DNA from: Akanthomyces muscarius
Lineage: Eukaryota > Ascomycota > Sordariomycetes > Hypocreales > Cordycipitaceae
Reading direction: 5' to 3'
DNA: 64,000 bases
NCBI RefSeq assembly: GCF_028009165.1
Contig: NC_079241.1
Span: forward strand, 2,232,001-2,296,000
Below the pieces are notes generated by a model. The model made no database searches and was not told the origin of the DNA. It saw only the letters and a program-made list of their open reading frames with translations. This document shows, piece by piece, positions 1 through 11,168 of this stretch (positions are counted from its first letter, which is position 1; each line of letters opens with the position of its first letter). A program made the translations under genes and the position numbers.

Positions 1-436
1 GAGGTGACCGTTGGCCGGCGATCCGACAAGCTAGTTTAAAATATGCTTAAATGAGAGATTGACAGCAGTCGGGCCATTGGCAGCAAGACGAATGATCACT
101 CATCCTCTGCCCGGCAGTCAAAACCAGCTTTTGATAATGTCTTTTTTTTTCCTTAGTTTGGGCTTTTAAATTGAACTTCTAAGCTCCTCGGAGGCTATTT
201 CTCTATGAATCATTCCAGACCGGCCATCACCTAAACCAATCGCTCGTGCGCATGCACCCCTCACGCCAAGAGAGCTGATCATCCCCGTGTCTAGCACCGC
301 AGTTCCCAACATCCGTTGCAGGAATACGGCACTAGCGCCTTATGGGGTCTTATTCCCTGACGACGGCTCTCTTGGCGTGCAGCCCAGACTAATATTAGCA
401 TGCCGGTCCATGAATCGAGATTGGGTCGTGGCCAGG

Positions 437-444
437 TATATAAG
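437..444 (+). promoter_or_regulatory. TATA box of the small secreted protein gene
   Basis: TATATAAG lies 85 bp upstream of the ATG at 529, a normal distance for a fungal core promoter. Nothing else in positions 1-436 could be assigned; that stretch holds no convincing ORF. Confidence 0.6.
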
Positions 445-528
445 AGTCTCGGCCTCGACGGCAAGGACTTGCTTTAGTACAGCCCATCAAACTCTTACTT
501 CGAAACAAAGTTGCCATCAATCTCCAAG

Positions 529-1016
529 ATGAAGTTCTCTGCCGCTACTGTCGCTTCCGCTCTTGTCAGGTAAGACGCCCTCCATGTCCGTTGAAAAGTC
601 CACTCATTTCTCAAGGCTGACGCACCATGCTATTTATACAGCCTTGTCGCTGCCGAGGCACCTTGTCCCACCATCACCACCAGCGCCGATGTGTGCAGCA
701 CGTGCCTTGCCAATGCCTGCCTGGCCTACGAGACGGTGCATGTCCCCAGCGGCTGCGACGTGTCGACCGAGACGCTCAGCTATCCGTGCTCTGAGAGCAA
801 GTGCCCTGGAGGGCGCTGCGGAGGTACGAGCTATGTATACGTCCACGAAGCTACTGCGACACCTACTGCCACCGATGGTCCTGCCTGCCGTGTAAGTCAT
901 TGCTCTGCGAAAGGCCGTGGTCGTCCCAAGCCACCTCCTTGCTCAACAAAAGAAGATCCTTGCTGCACTGCCCACTTGATGTCAATCACCGCTAACCTGA
1001 CTTGCAGGCCAACTGA
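529..1016 (+). CDS. small secreted cysteine-rich protein (99 aa)
   Basis: Three exons, 529-569, 642-891 and 1008-1016, join in frame to 99 codons plus stop. The donors are GTAAGA and GTAAGT and the acceptors are CAG. The product starts with a signal peptide (MKFSAATVASALVS, likely cleaved after the Ala-Ala near residue 18). The mature part of about 80 residues holds nine cysteines, some in closely spaced pairs (DVCSTC), and ends in Cys-Arg-Ala-Asn. The last exon codes for only two residues and the stop. No catalytic motif is visible. Size, secretion signal and cysteine content fit the broad class of fungal small secreted, effector-like or cell-surface proteins; this is inference and no family is recognised. 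A TATA box sits 85 bp upstream. The odd cysteine count leaves one thiol unpaired unless the protein dimerises. Confidence 0.75.
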
Positions 1017-2334
1017 ATATACACCATGCACATCTGAAAGTGGTAATTACAACGGCTGGCGGGTGTTGAGTAGCGAACGAGGCTGGCCTACATCTGGATA
1101 GCTCCACTAGCTTCACTGAGAAAGGCTTGACGACCCGCCTTTACCATCTTTAATCTTTAATTAAATCTCAATGATCTGTCTAGTTCATTTTTTTGTGTGT
1201 ATCGATCTATTTTAAAATCCACATGCCACGGTGTCTTAGCTTGTGAGGCAGTGTCGCGGGTTATGAACAGCAGCACATGTGACTAGTTGCTAGTTACGAG
1301 GTATTGGGCACAACATCGGGCACCGCAACTCGATCAAGCGAGCCTATTTCTAGACGGGGCGACGTTTGCGCAGTCGCATCTCGTTTCGATTCAAAAGAGG
1401 TTAAACGTGTTCCAAATGAAGATTGCCACGTCTCCCCCCATAATTTTTTTCAACTGCCGGCGCTGTACCCAGTTGCCAGACCACGAGAGAGATCAGACCA
1501 ACGAAAACGAGAAGCTCGTAGCGAATCAGCTAGCGCCACGCCCGAGGCTGCCACACTAAAATAAAACAAAAAGCCTAAAAAAATATCGGGCGTTGCTGTT
1601 TGCCGCGTCGGCCGGCGACGTCATAGGCTGGTGCCAAGGCAAGGGTCGCCGGCTGGGAGGCGCAAAGCAAAGCAAAGCAAAGCAACGCAAAGCAAAGCCT
1701 CATCAAAGGCGAGGCGTTACGCCAATTTCGCCACGAAGCAGCATGAAACAATGACTCGAGACCCGCGGCGCGACCCCATGATGAGGCCACCACAAAGGCA
1801 AATTTGCGCTGCTCGGAGTGGCCTTGCTATTTTTTAATTTCCTTTTCATATTCCTTGTCTTGGTGTGCTGCGCGCGTGCCACTCGACAGGCGGCTCGCTT
1901 CCCCAGCACAGCCCCGGCGGCTGACGTCGCTGGCCCAGGTAGCAAAGCAATTTTGGAGATTTGCCTTGTTTCCCTTTCATTATGACCGGCAAAGCCATAA
2001 TGAAACAACACAACAAATCCGTTTGCTTCATATTCTAGGTGGTGCCTGCGTCGTCAAACCCTTTCGCCTCCCACAACCTCTTTGCTTCTACGCTCGCTTT
2101 ATACAGTCTTTCTCGTCCCTCTGCGCTCCTTCACCCTCCTCAGAGTCTGCCCCGCCTCGCCGCCCGCTGCAGAAACGACGACAGTCTGGCAACGCATCGA
2201 AGCTATATATCCTGCATTGCACTGCTTCGTAGTCGCCTGCCTTTACGTCCTCTACCTCTTCGCACAGTTTCCCGTACATCTTGAGCTCCGATACCGAACC
2301 GAACCGACGACGACCTGGCAGCAATCAGGCCGAC
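1017..2334. other. intergenic region with no supported gene
   Basis: About 1.3 kb between two plus-strand genes. Only short overlapping ORFs on both strands, without domain features. It contains the CAAAG-type repeat at 1661-1698 and pyrimidine-rich sequence before the next gene, which looks like an ordinary promoter and 5' leader. Confidence 0.5.
1661..1698. repeat. CAAAG pentanucleotide microsatellite
   Basis: About seven near-perfect tandem copies of a GCAAA/CAAAG unit, with one CAACG variant. Noncoding. Confidence 0.7.
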
Positions 2335-4103
2335 ATGGCCACCACGCAGCCAAAGGAGGCGCTCTCGCTCGCCGACCTCAATATTCTAGCTGCGAACCCG
2401 CCCCCGTACCCGGAGAAGCCTCATGAAGAGAATCAAGAGCCTTTGGTACTCTACATCTCTCGAGTGCCGGGCACACGAGGTAAGTGGCAATGCACACGCA
2501 CGCGCTCTCGTGTTCGGATCACTAACAGGCAGCAGATATCATCCTCTCTCCGTTCAAGCCCTCCCTGAAGAATGTCGGTCCCGAAGACGTCAGCAGCTCG
2601 CTCTATTACGTCCATCTTGAGCTTCCGAGCAACGTATTGGTCGCTCCGACACCGTTCCACAACGCCGAGATTAGCAGCACCAGTGATCGAAGCGTTTCAG
2701 TCGCGATTCCGCGCAAGCCTTTGCCCGACAACGCACGTCCGTTGACGCCAGACAGCGCTTCCAGCTCCAAGATGAATTTGGCAGCGCCCGTCGCCGATGG
2801 GCGCCAGCGCGGGGCTTCGGTGACGTCGCACGACGGCTTTCGCCCAGCCCTGTCTTCGTCTTTGGCGACCGAATCATACATGCCCACGTCCGATGCAGAT
2901 GGATTCGGCCACGCTCCACCAGCTGGCCCAGGCTTCCAGGCACCTCCGGTCCGCAAGCCAGTTGGGCCGAGGGCCATGGTTCCGGCCATGGAAGTTCCCG
3001 ACAGCGCCGCGGGCGCTTTGAGGGAAGGCCGCGATGCGCGCCGCAGCCATGCAAGCCGCACGCCGTCGCCCAGAAAGAACAGCACTGCTTCGGTGGCGCC
3101 CGGTGAGCCGTTTGCTCTGACGCTCATTCGGCGGGACCCTGGCACGGGCAATCAGTGGAATGTCGGAAGGGTCAGCTCGCGGCAGCTCGATCCTTCTGAG
3201 CAGGAGGAAGAGCAGGGTGCTGGCGTATTCAAGACGAGCAGTCCTCCCGACGGAGTGTCGACGAGTAGTCCGCCCATAAGGATCGATATTGAGAACTCGG
3301 GCTACGCCAAGTTCCGTCCCTTGCCGCGAAGACGTAGCCTCGAGGCCGCCGGGCTGGGAACACTAGCAGCCAATGCTACCGACGAGGAGCATCCAGTTCC
3401 CGAGATCGGAGTCTTCTCCCGGCAGCTCCAGATGGGCTACACCAAGAGCCTCATGTCGAACCTCAAGGACAAGATCCAGAAGCAGATCAACAAGAAGGGG
3501 CACAGCCGGAGCGATAGCGACTCGTCCCGAGAAATGGCCAACGAGCAGGCTGCCGCTGCGGCCTTTGGCCAGCCCGGCCCCGGCATGAAGCCCCGCGGCT
3601 ACACATTCACTAGCCCATGGAACGGCAAGTGCGACTTTCGCACCGGCAGCGCGGGGCGAAGCGTGCGTTGCTACCACACGCCGCACGACCCCCAGAACAG
3701 GACCTACAACCAGCTGCTCGAGGAGCAGGGCATCAACCTGCCCAGACCGGCAGCCACGGCCCTGAGCGAGCTGCGCTTCAACCTCCCCAGCACAGATCTC
3801 TACGGGCCGTCGGACAACCACGACGGCGGCGGCGCAAACGGCGAGTCAAAGCTGAGGGGCCACTTTGCGAAGCTCCTGCAGGGGTCGTCCGGACGTGACG
3901 CAGACGACCACGATGACGAGTACGACAGCTACGTCTCGCCGTTTGACCTCAACATTGGTGGCGAGCGCGCGGGAGGCGGCAAGCGTGGCAACAGGGCCAA
4001 GCTCGGGAAGCTGGTCATCTTCCACGACGGCCTCAAGATGCTGGACCTGCTCGTCGCGGCCAACGTTGGCGTGTGGTGGGGGGCATGGGAACGGAGCTTT
4101 TGA
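2335..4103 (+). CDS. conserved fungal protein of unknown function (570 aa)
   Basis: Two exons, 2335-2479 and 2536-4103, joined by a 56-bp intron (GTAAGT...CAG, phase 1). The first ATG after a stop-containing leader was chosen as start. Residues 1-110 look folded (alternating hydrophobic residues in SSSLYYVHLELPS). A long Ser/Pro-rich disordered middle follows. There is a basic segment (MSNLKDKIQKQINKKGHSRS) and a compact motif with two cysteines, SPWNGKCDF...GRSVRCYHTPH, near residues 435-460. The C-terminus carries a hydrophobic stretch (LGKLVIFHDGLKMLDLLVAA) ending close to the stop. This arrangement resembles uncharacterised proteins I associate with Pezizomycotina genomes, but I cannot name a domain. 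The C-terminal hydrophobic segment could be a membrane anchor; that is inference. Confidence 0.85.
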
Positions 4104-6960
4104 GGTGGTTGTCAAAAACGATGAGGCGACTTCATGTTCTTGGACATCATGTCTAAATAATTTTTGTTTACAGCGCATGTTGTTTTATTGACGATTGCAT
4201 AGAAGGGAGCGATGTGTTTTCATTTTTCAGCTTTGGATGGAGCAAGCGAACATGGATGACTTTTTTATTTGTGATTTTCATCGCGGTTTAGCGGTAGCAT
4301 AAGATAGACTTACATGGCATTCCATTTTTTGTACTCCTCTCTGATCGACCGCGTTGCTAGTCTGCAGCGTTGCGTGATTCTTTTCTTTCTGTGCTATTTT
4401 TACAGGCCGTGCGACTACGCAGCTGCGCGGTGCACCTCGGAAATGACTTAAGCAGCAAGATGAAGCGTGGTCTTAATCAGCTGTATAGCCCATCCGTGAT
4501 AAATGGGGGTTTGTCACATATTCTTTCTTTCTTTCTTTTATGGTCATTCTCATCACTGCCCTATCGGCGCCAGTATCATCTCAGAGACCACATTGATTAA
4601 CTTGCTGGCAGCTTCAATTCGTCCTCAATCCGCTCGCCAAGCTCCTTGCCGGTCTTACATTCACCGTCGGCATCGTTTCCGCTCCCTTTCTCTGGAAACC
4701 TTTACCCTCTCCGGGTCGGCCTCGGCATTGGTTTTACCTGCCATCTCCTAACTGCCGTCGCTCGCCTCATTGCCGTCATTGCCCCTCCCTCTTCTCGAGG
4801 CGCTCAAGTGGTGTCCGCACCATCACTGATGTTTCGTTGGTCTCGCCGTAGCAAGTCCAGAACAGAGTTCAAACTATTTGGAGTGGGTTCAAAGGCTCAT
4901 TCTTCTTCGTCATGTCACAATGAAAAATCCCGACGGCATCTTTGTTTATACCAAATGATCTATTTTGGTCTGCACCACTCACTTTTCTGAGACACGGGCA
5001 TGGCAAACGTGAGTAAATATCTCTTTAGAGTTTTCGCAGCCGTGAAATTGCCTGCGGCAAGTTTTTTTAGCCTTACCTAAGTATACCGTCAATGGAACAC
5101 AGTGTGGGAATGGCGTACCTTGGCTCATGGTTCATGTTCAAAGTCTGTCGCAGCAGGGAGCCACGCACCAATCGTCCTCTAGCGGAAGCAGCTTTCCTTC
5201 AAGGGAATTTGGTTGTGCTATTAAGATACAATTGTGCAATACGAAACTCATCATCGTCATGCCAAGAAAAACACGTCTGACATGCTTAAGGTGAGTTGAG
5301 TTGTAGCAAGAGTCGCGACGTGAAATATACAGCGGTTGTCAATAATGACTGAATTGATTACTTGGCAGACTTCGCCGCTTTCGCTTTCACGACGCTAGCT
5401 ATCTAGTTCTAGACCGTGACGAGTCATGAGCTGTGGCAGGTTTATGACAGCTCATTCGCCAGCCGTGTCTCCCGCAACTCAATTCAAAGACCTCGAGACA
5501 GTAGCACACTCCATCGCAACGTAGGCTCACTTCTCAATAGCTTCTGATCAATATTTGGAAAAAGACTATAACCATCAAAGGACTATTTCTGGCGCTGTCT
5601 GACATTTGCAGCATTTCTTCTGTTTTTCTTTTTGCCCTGCATGTAGATATTGCGACTTGACGAGGCCGACCGGCGGCCCCACTGGCTCCGATTGATTGAT
5701 GAGAAGTGCTGCACTTATTACCGATCTCCGATGCCAAAGCTGATCAGCATTGCCTTACCCGTAGAGTTGCACCACTTACCGATTGCAGGTTTGTACTGCT
5801 TCCAGAATTCATTGCGAAAATTGACCGGGCGACCCTGCTTGAGGCTGCTGTCCACCAGTTCTCCAGAGGCGAGAACAAAACTTGCTCGGAAGAGATGCAG
5901 AAGCTATAGCGGAATAGGATGTATTGCAACGTCGCGTATCGCTCAACGTAGCATTGGGGCTGTGTGACAGCCGAGATGCGAAGGTCACTGAACTAGCTTG
6001 GTATCAACGTAGACGAGGAAGCCGAATGAAGCAGACGGTACCTGAGCCTCAAGGACTTGTTCTGCAAATCTCTACCCTAAAACATTCCTGTCGTTTGTCC
6101 CTGCATGTAACTACATGACAATGTTCAATATGCCCCGCCTACTCCGAGCCGCACCAGACACTGCGCCCGCTTTTTGTCCCGCTGGCTGACTGTTTGCTCC
6201 GGGGAATTGAACTTTAAGCTTTAAGGTTACAAGGCTGTCTGCAGAGTCTCCGCACGACGGAGGATCGCAGGCAGGCGGGCCTATGATTCGGTGCACGGGC
6301 GCAAAGCACGTCAGATTTGAGATGAAAAGACCTTTGCACCGACAGATCAGTGTCCGTTGTTGTGGACGGAATCAGATCAATTTGCTGGCAAATAATAGGG
6401 CTTAGTTATTAAAACCAATCGCTAAATTCGGCCCAGAACGGCCGATTATTTCGGTGCAAGTCTCGATGCAAGAGTAACCTGCGAGCAGCGGCAACAGCCC
6501 GCCTTGCCAGTAGTCCTCCCCCACGTGTATGCGAGACTGACTGCATCAGATTCGGGAATTTTACAAGCCACATTCAATAGGCGAAAATAACATGCCGTTA
6601 GATAAATGAGACCCACATGTGCAAATAGCAACGACACTGTGAATATTTCCTAATCCGGCGGTTGTTGGTGCGTGGTGCTGGAGCGGAAGACACCGAGCCG
6701 GCTGATAGCAATGTCGAGCCATCTCGCGATCCTAGGCCGAAAGGTGCCAGGCCTAGGTTACATCGTCTAAATCAATATTGATTCTACAAGGTTGAGCCAA
6801 GCAAGTGAGATGTGGCGTGATACTCGGCAGCAAGACTGGGCATCGAGACCGTCTCGTCGTCTAGACCGAGCACGAACTTGCTCGTCTATCGGGGTGTGTG
6901 TGTGAGTTTTTGCCTATTGATCACATCTGATGCCACTTTAGCATTGAATCTTGGTCTGTT
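4104..6960. other. intergenic region, no supported gene
   Basis: About 2.9 kb. It begins with the AT-rich 3' region of the preceding gene, then holds scattered short ORFs (up to about 110 codons) with no recognisable domain, codon pattern or splice structure. The moderately AT-rich part near 4.9-6.6 kb could hold gene remnants, but I could not support any. Confidence 0.5.
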
Positions 6961-6990
6961 TATAAATGGCGGTACCAGTGGTCAGGAAAA

Positions 6991-6998
6991 TATAAATA
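6991..6998 (+). promoter_or_regulatory. TATA box of the secreted hydrophobic protein gene
   Basis: TATAAATA lies 119 bp upstream of the ATG at 7110. A second TATAAAT at 6961-6967 could also serve. Strong TATA boxes fit a regulated, highly expressed gene. Confidence 0.55.
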
Positions 6999-7109
6999 GA
7001 GCCCGGGCTCGCCATCCATCTGTCTGCTTGTCTGGATCTCGAAACAGATTCACTGCAGTCCAACCTTTCTACGAGCTCAAATCTTCAAAACCTTCAAAAG
7101 ACTTTTAAA

Positions 7110-7838
7110 ATGAAGGCCGTCTTTGCCACCATTGCCACTCTGGCCCTCTCCGTCTTTGCTGCTCCCGCCGCGGCTGAGGTCAGCGCCGTCGCTGTCCGCA
7201 GCGCTGCTGTTGCCCAGCCCGAGTTTGCTGTTCTCAAGCGCGACCAGACCGCCGAGGACCTGATCGATGCCATCAACAAGGCCACCGACAATATCAACAC
7301 CATTGGTGTCTCCATCAGTAAGAAGATGCCATGAATGACTTTCCGCCCGAAACTGTTCCAGCAGCCACTGACACCCGAGTTCGCAGACGTGACCATTACG
7401 AAGGTCAAGTCTGGCGCCATCAGTAAGCCAGAAGGCATCAAGCTGGTCAACGATGAGCTCCAGAAGCTCCTCAAAGATATCGGTGACATTGGCTCTCAGT
7501 TTCTGGCTGCTGCTCGCGTCGCAGTCTCCAAGGAGACCATCAAGGTCATCTTGAAAGCCGTCGAGGCTTGGTTCCGCGCTGCCGTATCTGTATTCAGCGC
7601 CGTTCTCATCAACTTCAGTGGCAGCATCACTCTCTCTTTTACCATTCACGTCGCTTTTAGCCTCTTTGTCAGCTTCCTCACGGGTCTTGCTGGCGTTTTC
7701 GGCAAGGATATCGTCCCCGGTCTTCTCGCCATCTTCCAAGGGTTTGTCAATGAGTTCAAGGGTTCCGCCGGTGTAGTTCTGGGCCCATTCCTCAAGTTTA
7801 TTATCCACTTTCTTCAAGGTCTCCCTGGCGGACAGTAA
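7110..7838 (+). CDS. secreted hydrophobic protein with Kex2-type propeptide site (219 aa)
   Basis: Two exons, 7110-7317 and 7387-7838, with a 69-bp intron (GTAAGA donor, CTGAC branch site, CAG acceptor, phase 1); the total is 220 codons including stop. Residues 1-22 form a clear signal peptide ending Ala-Pro-Ala-Ala-Ala. A Lys-Arg pair at residues 43-44 looks like a Kex2 cleavage site releasing a mature chain of about 175 residues. The mature part starts with a helical, charged region (DQTAEDLIDAINKATDNI). It then becomes strongly hydrophobic, with three or four segments long enough to be membrane or amphipathic helices. It has almost no cysteine, so it is not a hydrophobin. A loose resemblance to hydrophobic-surface-binding cell-wall proteins is possible but not demonstrated. 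Two TATA boxes lie just upstream. Confidence 0.75.
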
Positions 7839-8414
7839 GAGATCTCGATTCTAAGTGCTTTATCTGTGAAGCGCCCAGTCGCTAGGTCCGGTTGATTGAA
7901 GTTTGTCTCCTTTTGTTGAAACAATTCTTGCCATGTATTTGCTATTTTGATAGTTCTTTTGAGGGTTCCAGTTATTCAGGCTAGGCTAAAATACAAAAAT
8001 CTTTGTATTGCTTGACTGCTTCTGAGATGCATCATCTCCTGTACGCAAGAGACAGATCGGGGTAGCCCTATCCTCTTGCACAGAACATTAGGAAAATATC
8101 TATATTATTGGCTTCATATATCAGCCAGAATTTCACTCTTGTCGATGGCATTTCTTTACTCCCCTTCTGTCGATAAATCTATCATTTTGTTTGCCTACTG
8201 TAGCATCTCACCTAACGACGGCCGTGTAAGTCACCTGTCGCTGTGAAGCCTTTGAGCGCAGCACTTTGCAGAGTGGGCAAAATAAACTTAGTTCATGCAA
8301 GCTTATTAATTATTCTTTTGTTTTTATTTAAACCATCTCATTTATTTCTCTGCATTTTGTTCGATTATGGTCAAGTCATCATGTCGTCAAGTACACGCAA
8401 AGCTCGAAGCCGTG
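7839..8414. other. intergenic region
   Basis: About 580 bp of AT-rich 3' region and upstream promoter sequence of the complex I gene. The short ORF at 8243-8506 overlaps the promoter elements and has no protein-like features. No gene is supported. Confidence 0.5.
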
Positions 8415-8451
8415 CACGTGCTCCGACACGTGACTCTCAACTACCCAATCA
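8415..8451 (+). promoter_or_regulatory. two CACGTG boxes and a CCAATCA box upstream of NDUFS8
   Basis: CACGTG occurs at 8415-8420 and 8427-8432, and CCAATCA at 8445-8451, about 190-230 bp before the ATG. CACGTG is the core of fungal bHLH (Cbf1-type) sites, and CCAAT is the core of the HAP/CBC complex that drives respiratory genes. Function here is inferred from motif and position only. Confidence 0.45.
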
Positions 8452-8641
8452 TGGCCCGAGCATTGTAATCCCGCAGCGCAAGACCAGAGCAAATAAAGCT
8501 AATTGAACACCAAAACGAATCCGCCCTCTCACCCGGCTACCCCAAATTCCACCGCCATCGCCACCTCACCCCGACGGGCCCCGGCACGACATCAATTGCA
8601 AGCGTCCTGTTGCAATTCGACGACGACTTTCCCCGAATAAG

Positions 8642-9671
8642 ATGGCGCCGGCCCTGACAGCCTCCATGGCCATGCTGGCCCGCCGCCAGCTGACCCGAGC
8701 CGCCGTCGCGACGACGCCCTCGAGCTCGACCGCCGCCACGCTCGTCGCCTTCCGCGCCGCCGCCCAGCAGCAGCGAAGCTACGCCACGCCCAACGGGCCT
8801 CCTCCGCAGAACTTCCGCCAGAGCAAGCGCATCGAGTGGTCCTGGGACCGCGAGAGCACCCTCGACCGCGTGGGCAAGTTTTTCCTCATGACCGAGATGG
8901 CCAGAGGAATGTACGTGCTGCTCGAGCAGTTCTTCCGACCTCCGTATGTGTTTATTTCCCGGTGCTCCCGAAGCGCTGTCGGCTCGTTTCCCTAGGCGGA
9001 TGAAGAATTCTTGGTGCATCTGTATGGAACTGGATCCGCTAACTGATGACGCAGTTATACCATCTACTACCCCTTTGAAAAGGTACACACCCGCAACCAC
9101 CGGATCTAGACCGCCGAGATGCGAAACCGAAAGAGAGTCAACGATTAACACGTCGATTTAGGGTCCTATCTCGCCCCGATTCCGTGGCGAGCACGCCCTC
9201 CGCAGATACCCCTCAGGCGAAGAGCGCTGCATTGCCTGCAAGCTCTGCGAAGCCGTACGTGAAACCCCAACCCGACAATTGGTCTGTGTATGCCACTTCT
9301 CTAACATGATTCCCCCGCTGCAGATCTGTCCTGCCCAGGCCATCACCATCGAAGCCGAGGAGCGTGCCGATGGCTCCCGCCGCACTACCCGCTACGACAT
9401 TGACATGACCAAGTGCATCTACTGCGGCTTCTGCCAGGAGTCGTGCCCCGTCGACGCCATTGTCGAGAGCCCCAACGCTGAATACGCCACCGAGACGAGA
9501 GAAGAGCTTCTGTACAACAAGGGTACGTGGAAAGCCTGAGCGCGCCTCAGCAATTCTTCTTCTTTCCTGTCGACAAAGCTAACCAGCCCTGCAGAGAAAT
9601 TGCTGTCCAACGGTGACAAGTGGGAGCCCGAACTGGCCGCTGCTATCCGTGCCGATGCCCCTTACCGATAA
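8642..9671 (+). CDS. NDUFS8: NADH:ubiquinone oxidoreductase 23-kDa iron-sulfur subunit (complex I, TYKY/NDUFS8)
   Basis: Five exons: 8642-8943, 9055-9082, 9162-9254, 9324-9522 and 9595-9671, giving 232 aa, the usual size. The protein carries electrons within the peripheral arm of mitochondrial complex I through clusters N6a and N6b. An Arg/Ala-rich mitochondrial presequence covers about the first 45 residues (up to QQQRSYATP). The two [4Fe-4S] motifs are complete: CIACKLC plus CP at residues 133, 136, 139 and 143, and [12 protein letters not shown] at residues 172, 175, 178 and 182. The second exon is only 28 bp. All junctions are GT-AG and in frame, and match the conserved stretch [18 protein letters not shown]. 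Promoter CACGTG and CCAAT boxes lie close upstream. Identification is very secure. Confidence 0.97.
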
Positions 9672-10842
9672 TTTCTCCCTCCGCACAAGGCGGAAGATAC
9701 TAAAACCTCCTTACAACTTTTCCCTCTGTATGATTTAGCAAAACCCCCAGATGGTGTGTATTCAGAAGAATAGCGTGCATGGTTGCACAGCATAGAAGAG
9801 CGGCAGCGGAAGAAATGATAGCTGTACATAGGCTCGGAAGAGATTTTCTTTGTCTAGTTCATGCCTCTGCTTGAGCTTTGTGAAACGTGACATTCATGTA
9901 GTCAGACACTGTCCTCTTCCAAATCCAGCCATCGACGTGAGTTGCGAGCAACCTTTTGGCCGATGTCTTTGACACGTAAAACAAGCTGCTCATGTCAAAG
10001 TCTCCATTATTGATATTGTTTGTTCATTTCAAATCGTTTCTGCTACTGTACAGCGTCCGGCACTCGTCATCTAGCACTTCCGAATCTTGGGCTCCCCCTC
10101 TCGCCATCGGCGGCGAGGACAGCTTCCATGAGGCCAGTGGCAAGCTCATGCATCAAGTTGTGGAACTAAGGGTTAGTGGGATAGAAGGGAACAGATAAAG
10201 CTGCTCCCATAACCAAATTGGGTCCTCAGACCGTCCATGCGGCCAGCACCGCACGTGTGGCTGTCTCTACGGCTCAGAAACCTGTCCGTGCTGCTGCCGT
10301 AGGGGACGTCGACGTGAGCCGAGTCCACGGGGGCGAAGTGGACAGTGAGTCTGTCGTTGTACATGCTGCTCGCTACCTGGAGCTGCGCCTTGAGGTCTTT
10401 GAGCCTCAATATATTCCCTGTAGACGCGGCCATCCGTGACATTTCTAGCTATACGCTCAGCCCGTCACTGATGCTAGGCGCCAAGCGTCATCGAGGTCAC
10501 CCACTGATGGGACAAGAAAGCTCCATTACCATCACGTTTAAATCCTATCCGGTCATAAAAATCCAAGTACCTTAATGCAACCTCTCGTCTTCTAGGGGCT
10601 CCCCCCATGGTTCCACGTTCTCGTACACCTTGAATCCCATCTTACACGATCAACAGTGGCTTCTCCAGCTTGAGAGCTTGAGAGCTACACAACTGATATG
10701 TATCAACTTGCTGGAAGAAACCCCAAGCCGTAAGACAAATCCAGCCTTTTTTTAGACAAGCCACAGTTATTGATGCCTTCATAAGTAATCTCTAGACTTC
10801 AGGTTCAGGTGTAGGGTATCTCACAGCGTCACAGCCAGTCAG
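9672..10842. other. intergenic region, no supported gene
   Basis: About 1.2 kb between the two mitochondrial genes. Short ORFs on both strands have no domain features. Confidence 0.5.
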
Positions 10843-10898
10843 CCAATCACCTCGCCAGCTTCTCCTGCTGAGTAACCAAAACTGGCAACATCACGTGA
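10843..10898 (+). promoter_or_regulatory. CCAATCA and TCACGTGA elements upstream of the mitochondrial ACP gene
   Basis: CCAATCA at 10843-10849 and the palindrome TCACGTGA at 10891-10898 lie about 320 and 270 bp before the ATG at 11169. They are the same two motif types seen before the NDUFS8 gene. Assignment is by motif only. Confidence 0.4.
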
Positions 10899-11168
10899 CG
10901 CCATCCAAGACGAAGGCTCCTCTTGGGGGGAGGAGCCGCACTGGAGCTTTTGTGGCGGCCTGGTTGCTGGCCTGAACAGTAACGAGAAATTTATCATCGT
11001 CTTCAACACCACCCCGAGCTCCCCCGTCCATCCCTCATTCCCACCGCCACACCCCTTCGCCATTCCCGACGCGCGCGCATCAATTGCCACGGTCCCATCT
11101 TGTACATTCGACTCTCTTGTTTAATTAATCCTTTTTTCTTTTCCCACAACGACAACGAACCGTCCACA

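Noticed and set aside
5650..5967. Overlapping ORFs in the 4.1-7.0 kb interval as a decayed gene
   Set aside because: I could not align the fragments to any family or find splice sites joining them.
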